From Acanthopleura granulata (Eukaryota; Mollusca; Polyplacophora; Chitonida; Chitonidae), in assembly GCA_016165875.1 (NCBI GenBank), contig JABBOT010000014.1, positions 7,855,255 to 7,919,254 on the forward strand: a stretch of DNA of 64,000 nt. The letters are read 5' to 3'. Positions 60,371 to 64,000 of this stretch are shown here, piece after piece. The stretch's first letter is position 1. Each line of letters opens with the position of its first letter. Both the position numbers and the translations under genes were made by a program. The notes under the pieces were generated by a model, which made no database searches, was not told where the DNA came from, and saw nothing but the letters and a program-made list of their open reading frames with translations.

Positions 60371-61382
60371 GGAATTCCCACAGTAAACCAAAAGCAATGT
60401 TCAAGTTAACTGCTGACAAAGTTGGGCTGCAGTCGAGCCAGCGGTAGTAGGCATCAAAGACTCAAAACAACAACAAAAAAAAAATACTCTTTGTCACCTG
60501 TAACAAGAGTGCCCAAACCCATGAACCCCATTTTTCTTTCCTTTATTACAACACATTTTCTGAGGAACAAAACATCTAAAGGAAGTACACAAGCACTGCA
60601 GCATCACAGAAGAAATGGACGTGCTCTGTTGCAAGCTGGACAGTTTGTGTACAAGCCTATCCGCGTGTCTCCCATTTAGAGCTCACACCCTTATACGTGC
60701 TGGTTCTGGCTCTGATATCAGACGACTCATCAAGGCCACATGCTCAGACGGTTCTGGGGGGAGAGCAAGTAAAACCTGAACAAGTCCCTAACCATCATCT
60801 GTCCCGACAAGATAATGCCTCTGAAAAATATGGTAAATGTCACAGTCTAGAGGAGAGGAGCTCAAGTGTATAAAGGTTACAAAGACTTTGACACTGAACC
60901 ATACAGGCCGAGATAACATATCCCATGTAGCTCCTGTAAAAGATTGTGAGGTGTACGGCCTGTGTTTAAAGACAGGTGTTTATTAAGGGAGCCTTCAATA
61001 CTACACAGCTTTTCCCAGGAAATTCAGACCTACTGTAGACTACTGAGGGCAAGACAAAGGTTCTAGTCAACTTTGTACCCCGACACAACTATAAAACTAC
61101 CGTCTTTTTTTTGCAAGGAAGGAGAACATTTCCTAAGTCCTTGTATGCTTATCAGCTTGTCATATATTTCATCACATGTTTAATGACTCGCAGAAGTAAT
61201 TCATGTTGAGTTCAAAGTATTTGTGAATTTACTTGCTTATCTGATTGGAGATTCAAGAAATTTAATCAATAATACTTCACTTCAATAGCAATGGTCAAGT
61301 ATGGGCGAGTTGGGTAGGGGTGTCAGGGGAGGCGAGGCAGAAAACCAGGTTGACAGATAAATAGTATTACATCTATCTTTAA

Positions 61383-61407
61383 GGGGTGGGGTAGGGTCGG
61401 GTGGGGT
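61383..61407 (+). other. G-quadruplex motif
   Basis: GGGGTGGGGTAGGGTCGGGT then GGGG: five G-runs with one- or two-base loops. Confidence 0.65.
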
Positions 61408-61785
61408 GATGGTGGAGGTGAAATTGAAATTGCCCACGTACATGTATCTGACAAACATTTAATCTGGCTTAAACCCCAACTAAACCAGCAGGAACTAAAT
61501 TCATGCCTGCCGCGAGCAGCCATTATGACCTTGTCTAATCCATATCTCCCTATATGTAGGGTGAAGGATTTATACCTATTTATTAGCTTTACCAGTCCAC
61601 AAGACGAAAACAAATTGGAAGAGCATGTCAAGTAAGGAAAGTCTGACCACTGATAACCTTGTCAGACTGCCGAAATTGATTTTGCGATTCATTAATTTTG
61701 AATAACTTGCACCCGTCATCGTGCGTGGTGACGCAAGCACAAACTACACCGTGGATGATACAAATGTTCAGTAGGTCAATTTATC

Positions 61786-62009
61786 TACCCTAAATCCTCA
61801 ATAAATTTGACCAGTGAAGTATAAATTTCGATGCAATTTAAAGACTAATTTGTACGATATTGAAGACCGAATTGTGTTAAGCAGGGAGGAGGTAGCCTAT
61901 TCAAACTACAAATAAATTCTCAAGCAGCCTGTCCCGATCAGATAACATTCCTTTAACGTGCCAAAGCATGCACTACGCCAGTGGTCAGATTTGTCGGGGA
62001 TTTAGGGTA
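61786..62009. mobile_element. MITE with CCCTAAATCC termini flanked by TA
   Basis: A perfect 12-bp inverted pair, TACCCTAAATCC and GGATTTAGGGTA, bounds 224 bp. The match continues imperfectly to about 29 bp (AAATTTGACCA against AAATCTGACCA). The terminal CCCTAAAT and TA flanks are shared with the 15.4-kb family, but the interior is not obviously related. No coding capacity is seen. Confidence 0.7.
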
Positions 62010-62179
62010 CACGGAGCAGGTCACAGGCCGCGTGTAAGACAGGGACAGAACACTCACGGGGACAGGTACGGTCACGAAACAGATTATGGCAGTCATGTAG
62101 TTCCTACTGGATCAGGTACACAACTGTATAGTCCACATTCAAGTTTATTTGAGAAGTTGTTTAATGCCGTACACTCTAC

Positions 62180-62268
62180 AAATATTTATTTGACTGGTGT
62201 TTTATGCCTTACTCAAGAATATTTCACTTACACGATGGCGGACAACCGGGCAGAAACCAGGGGAAACT
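62180..62268 (-). mobile_element. SINE 3' half fragment
   Basis: AATATTTATTTGACTGGTG, CTCAAGAATATTTCACTTAC, then ACCGGGCAGAAACCAGGGG. It breaks off in the body. It lies within the 258-codon plus-strand frame at 61968-62744 and helps to explain it. Confidence 0.85.
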
Positions 62269-63877
62269 GTACAGATAGAACACAAATACAATGGCACGAT
62301 ACACTTTCTCACAAGTGCAGATACGCACTCCCTACTGTAAAACAAGTACAGGTTGTCTGTAACGAACTTATGAATTCAAAACGGCTACATGAACTGCACT
62401 TCATGCTGAGGCCCAACAAAACGGTTAGAGCGAGAAAATATACAAAATCCCTGTCCAAGGCTGGGATTGAACCCACAACTCGTGTGTGCCAACAACCCGA
62501 AGGCTTTATACACCATTTAATATGCCTGTCATCATTGAGACATATACTGTTGTATGTATGTATACCTGTACATGTATCCAGTCTTACTATACATACATAT
62601 CACATCTATGACCACAATGCTCTTCCTGGTAAGGCCAAAGACTGTAGATCAATGTATGCATGCATTAAGAACACATTCTCTTTACTAGCGTTCAACTCTC
62701 GAAAAAAAGGTTATGGCCACAATGAAAAGTGTGTACATTCCTGATCAAAGATTTATAGTTGCCCTTTCCCATAAATGTAGGCCTAGATCCATAAAACAAA
62801 AAGTAGAATATCGCACAAATTAATGTGTGGTGCTGACATAATTCACAGGCAAGGGCTTGGCATTTAGACAGTTTAAATCAGACTCAATCCACCGTAGATG
62901 CCCATGAATCATAGAATTACTCAGCATTAAGCAAATTTACACGCACAATCTTTATTTATTACGGTAGGCTTTCTTTCACATCCTAAGAAACCGTTGTCCT
63001 AACGCAAGACCGCAATTAATCCCTAATATAATGGTAACCTGGTTAACAACAACACTATCTGAAATTTCCCATGGTTTAATTTTGAGCTGTTCTGTTTCCC
63101 TGGGGGATATTTGTTACCAGTACAGGGGATAGCTCATCACAGACGTGGGATATATGATCCCCAATGCTGGTTCCAGGGGGACAGTATTATGAATTGTACA
63201 TGTGGTACAGGGAAAATGACACCGAAGAAGGATGTGGAGGGTAACAGAGGTTTATTACTGCAGTCTTGACCATGCAACAATGATGTACATGTATGTGCAT
63301 CGTTGGGTGCCCTGAAGTATGGGTAATCGGCTAAGACTCTTTAGATGGGATAACGCTTGTTCATCTGGCTAAGGGTGATTTATATGGCTAACTCATGCTG
63401 GATTATCTGTCTGATGCTAGTTAATCTGGCCAACACCGCTCAATCTGGCTAACACTGGTTAATCTGACCAACACCGCTTAATCTGGCCAACACTGGTTAA
63501 TCTGGCTAACACTGGTTAACCCAACAAACTCTATTGCATAAACACATGTTCAATGTGTAAGTATTACCAGATCTTCATGTGTATACTTATAAGCAGTCAG
63601 ACTTTAGGGATAGAGAGGGGTGGGTGGGATTTAGGGCAGGCTCACATGGAAGCACATTCTGTCTAAAGCTTTTGTTTTTCCTCCGGATCTGGGTAATTAA
63701 TCCATTCAAGTCTGACTGATTCCTCTTCCCTGCAGCTGGTTTTCAAGGATATACACATATATTGTAGTTATTAATAGCACTGGAAAATGTCTAAAATGTT
63801 ACAGCTTGAAACTGTGCATCAAATACCCTGGCCAAAAGCAGAGGGTGAGGTTTTATTCTGATCCACATTGGCATGTA
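62269..63877. other. Non-coding; possible tRNA-like remnant and a tandem repeat
   Basis: On the minus strand, GTGGGTTCAATCCCAGCC near 62463-62480 looks like a B box without a convincing A box. The 19-bp array at 63.4 kb is listed separately. No gene is recognised. Confidence 0.35.
63343..63518. repeat. 19-bp tandem repeat, five clean copies plus decayed ones
   Basis: From 63421 the units alternate between TTAATCTGGCCAACACCGC and TTAATCTGGCTAACACTGG types. Looser copies (CATCTGGCTAAGGGTG, TATATGGCTAACTCATGC) extend to the left. Confidence 0.9.
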
Positions 63878-64000
63878 GGGGCCTCCATGGCTCAGTTGGT
63901 TAGCGCACTAGCACAGCGTAATGACCCAGAAGCCTCCAACCAAAGCTGTCACTATGAGCTCAACTTCAGCTCATACTGGCTTTCTCTCCAGGCGTACGTG
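63878..64000 (+). mobile_element. tRNA-derived SINE, 5' part, cut by window end
   Basis: The copy starts with the full head GGGGCCTCCATGGCTCAGTT then GGTTAGCGCAC and a weak B box (GAGCTCAACTTC). The body continues past the window (CAGGCGTACGTG). Confidence 0.9.

Larger units (their letters stand above)
59515..61785. other. Non-coding; SINE remnant, A-tracts and G-rich runs
   Basis: A direct repeat GGCTTCTTCTGATCAA occurs twice at 59887-59920. No gene is recognised. Confidence 0.4.

Noticed and set aside
61968..62744. 258-codon plus-strand frame, the longest outside ZC3H10
   Set aside because: It overlaps the end of a MITE (to 62009), a SINE fragment (62180-62268) and a B-box-like remnant (about 62470). 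It has no recognised domain.
63878..63960. Possible tRNA gene
   Set aside because: The A-box head belongs to a SINE. The B box is poor and no acceptor stem closes.
1..64000. CRISPR arrays, bacterial operons, viral genes, conserved microRNAs
   Set aside because: The tandem repeats have no unique spacers and the DNA is clearly eukaryotic. I recognised no viral protein and no conserved microRNA seed hairpin by eye.

Overview
This is 64 kb of animal nuclear DNA: AT-rich, gene-poor, with long untranslatable stretches and many simple repeats. One protein-coding gene can be recognised with confidence, ZC3H10, an intronless 405-codon CCCH zinc-finger reading frame on the minus strand at 3692-4909. 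The rest is non-coding sequence with interspersed repeats. The most abundant repeat is a tRNA-derived SINE whose 3' tail carries AATAAA-type repeats. From memory this type is common in molluscs and related lophotrochozoans, so a marine mollusc or other lophotrochozoan is the likely source. That assignment is inference; nothing in the window gives the species.

Layout. 1-3691 is the 3' side of ZC3H10 (3' UTR of unknown length, then flank) and holds one 5'-truncated SINE with a clean target-site duplication. 4910-5260 is a CpG-rich 5' leader and promoter region with a perfect DR1 nuclear-receptor element. 5.3-28 kb has no SINE that I can see. It holds microsatellites, a degenerate ~30-bp satellite (7.0-7.56 kb), several GC-richer islands that look like regulatory DNA, a TA-flanked MITE family (15.4, 16.9, 20.9 and 27.3 kb) and one MITE with TTA target-site duplications (23.1 kb). 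28-64 kb is SINE-rich (about fifteen copies and fragments). It also carries minisatellites with 57-, 39-, 23-, 19-, 19- and 18-bp units, further MITEs at 33.4, 55.1 and 61.8 kb, and a second tRNA-like SINE at 45.3 kb.

The longer reading frames outside ZC3H10 are explained by tandem repeats, SINE sequence or chance. Three stretches (8.04-8.33, 52.59-52.84 and 56.05-56.20 kb) look slightly more protein-like and are reported only as hypotheses. The GC-richer, homeodomain-site-rich islands set in a gene desert suggest that the region may flank, or lie within an intron of, a developmentally regulated gene. The sequence alone cannot prove this.

The most novel material is the repeat biology: a MITE family with CCCTAAAT termini flanked by TA, a second element sharing only those termini, a Harbinger-like element, and a SINE subfamily that starts inside the tRNA-like head.
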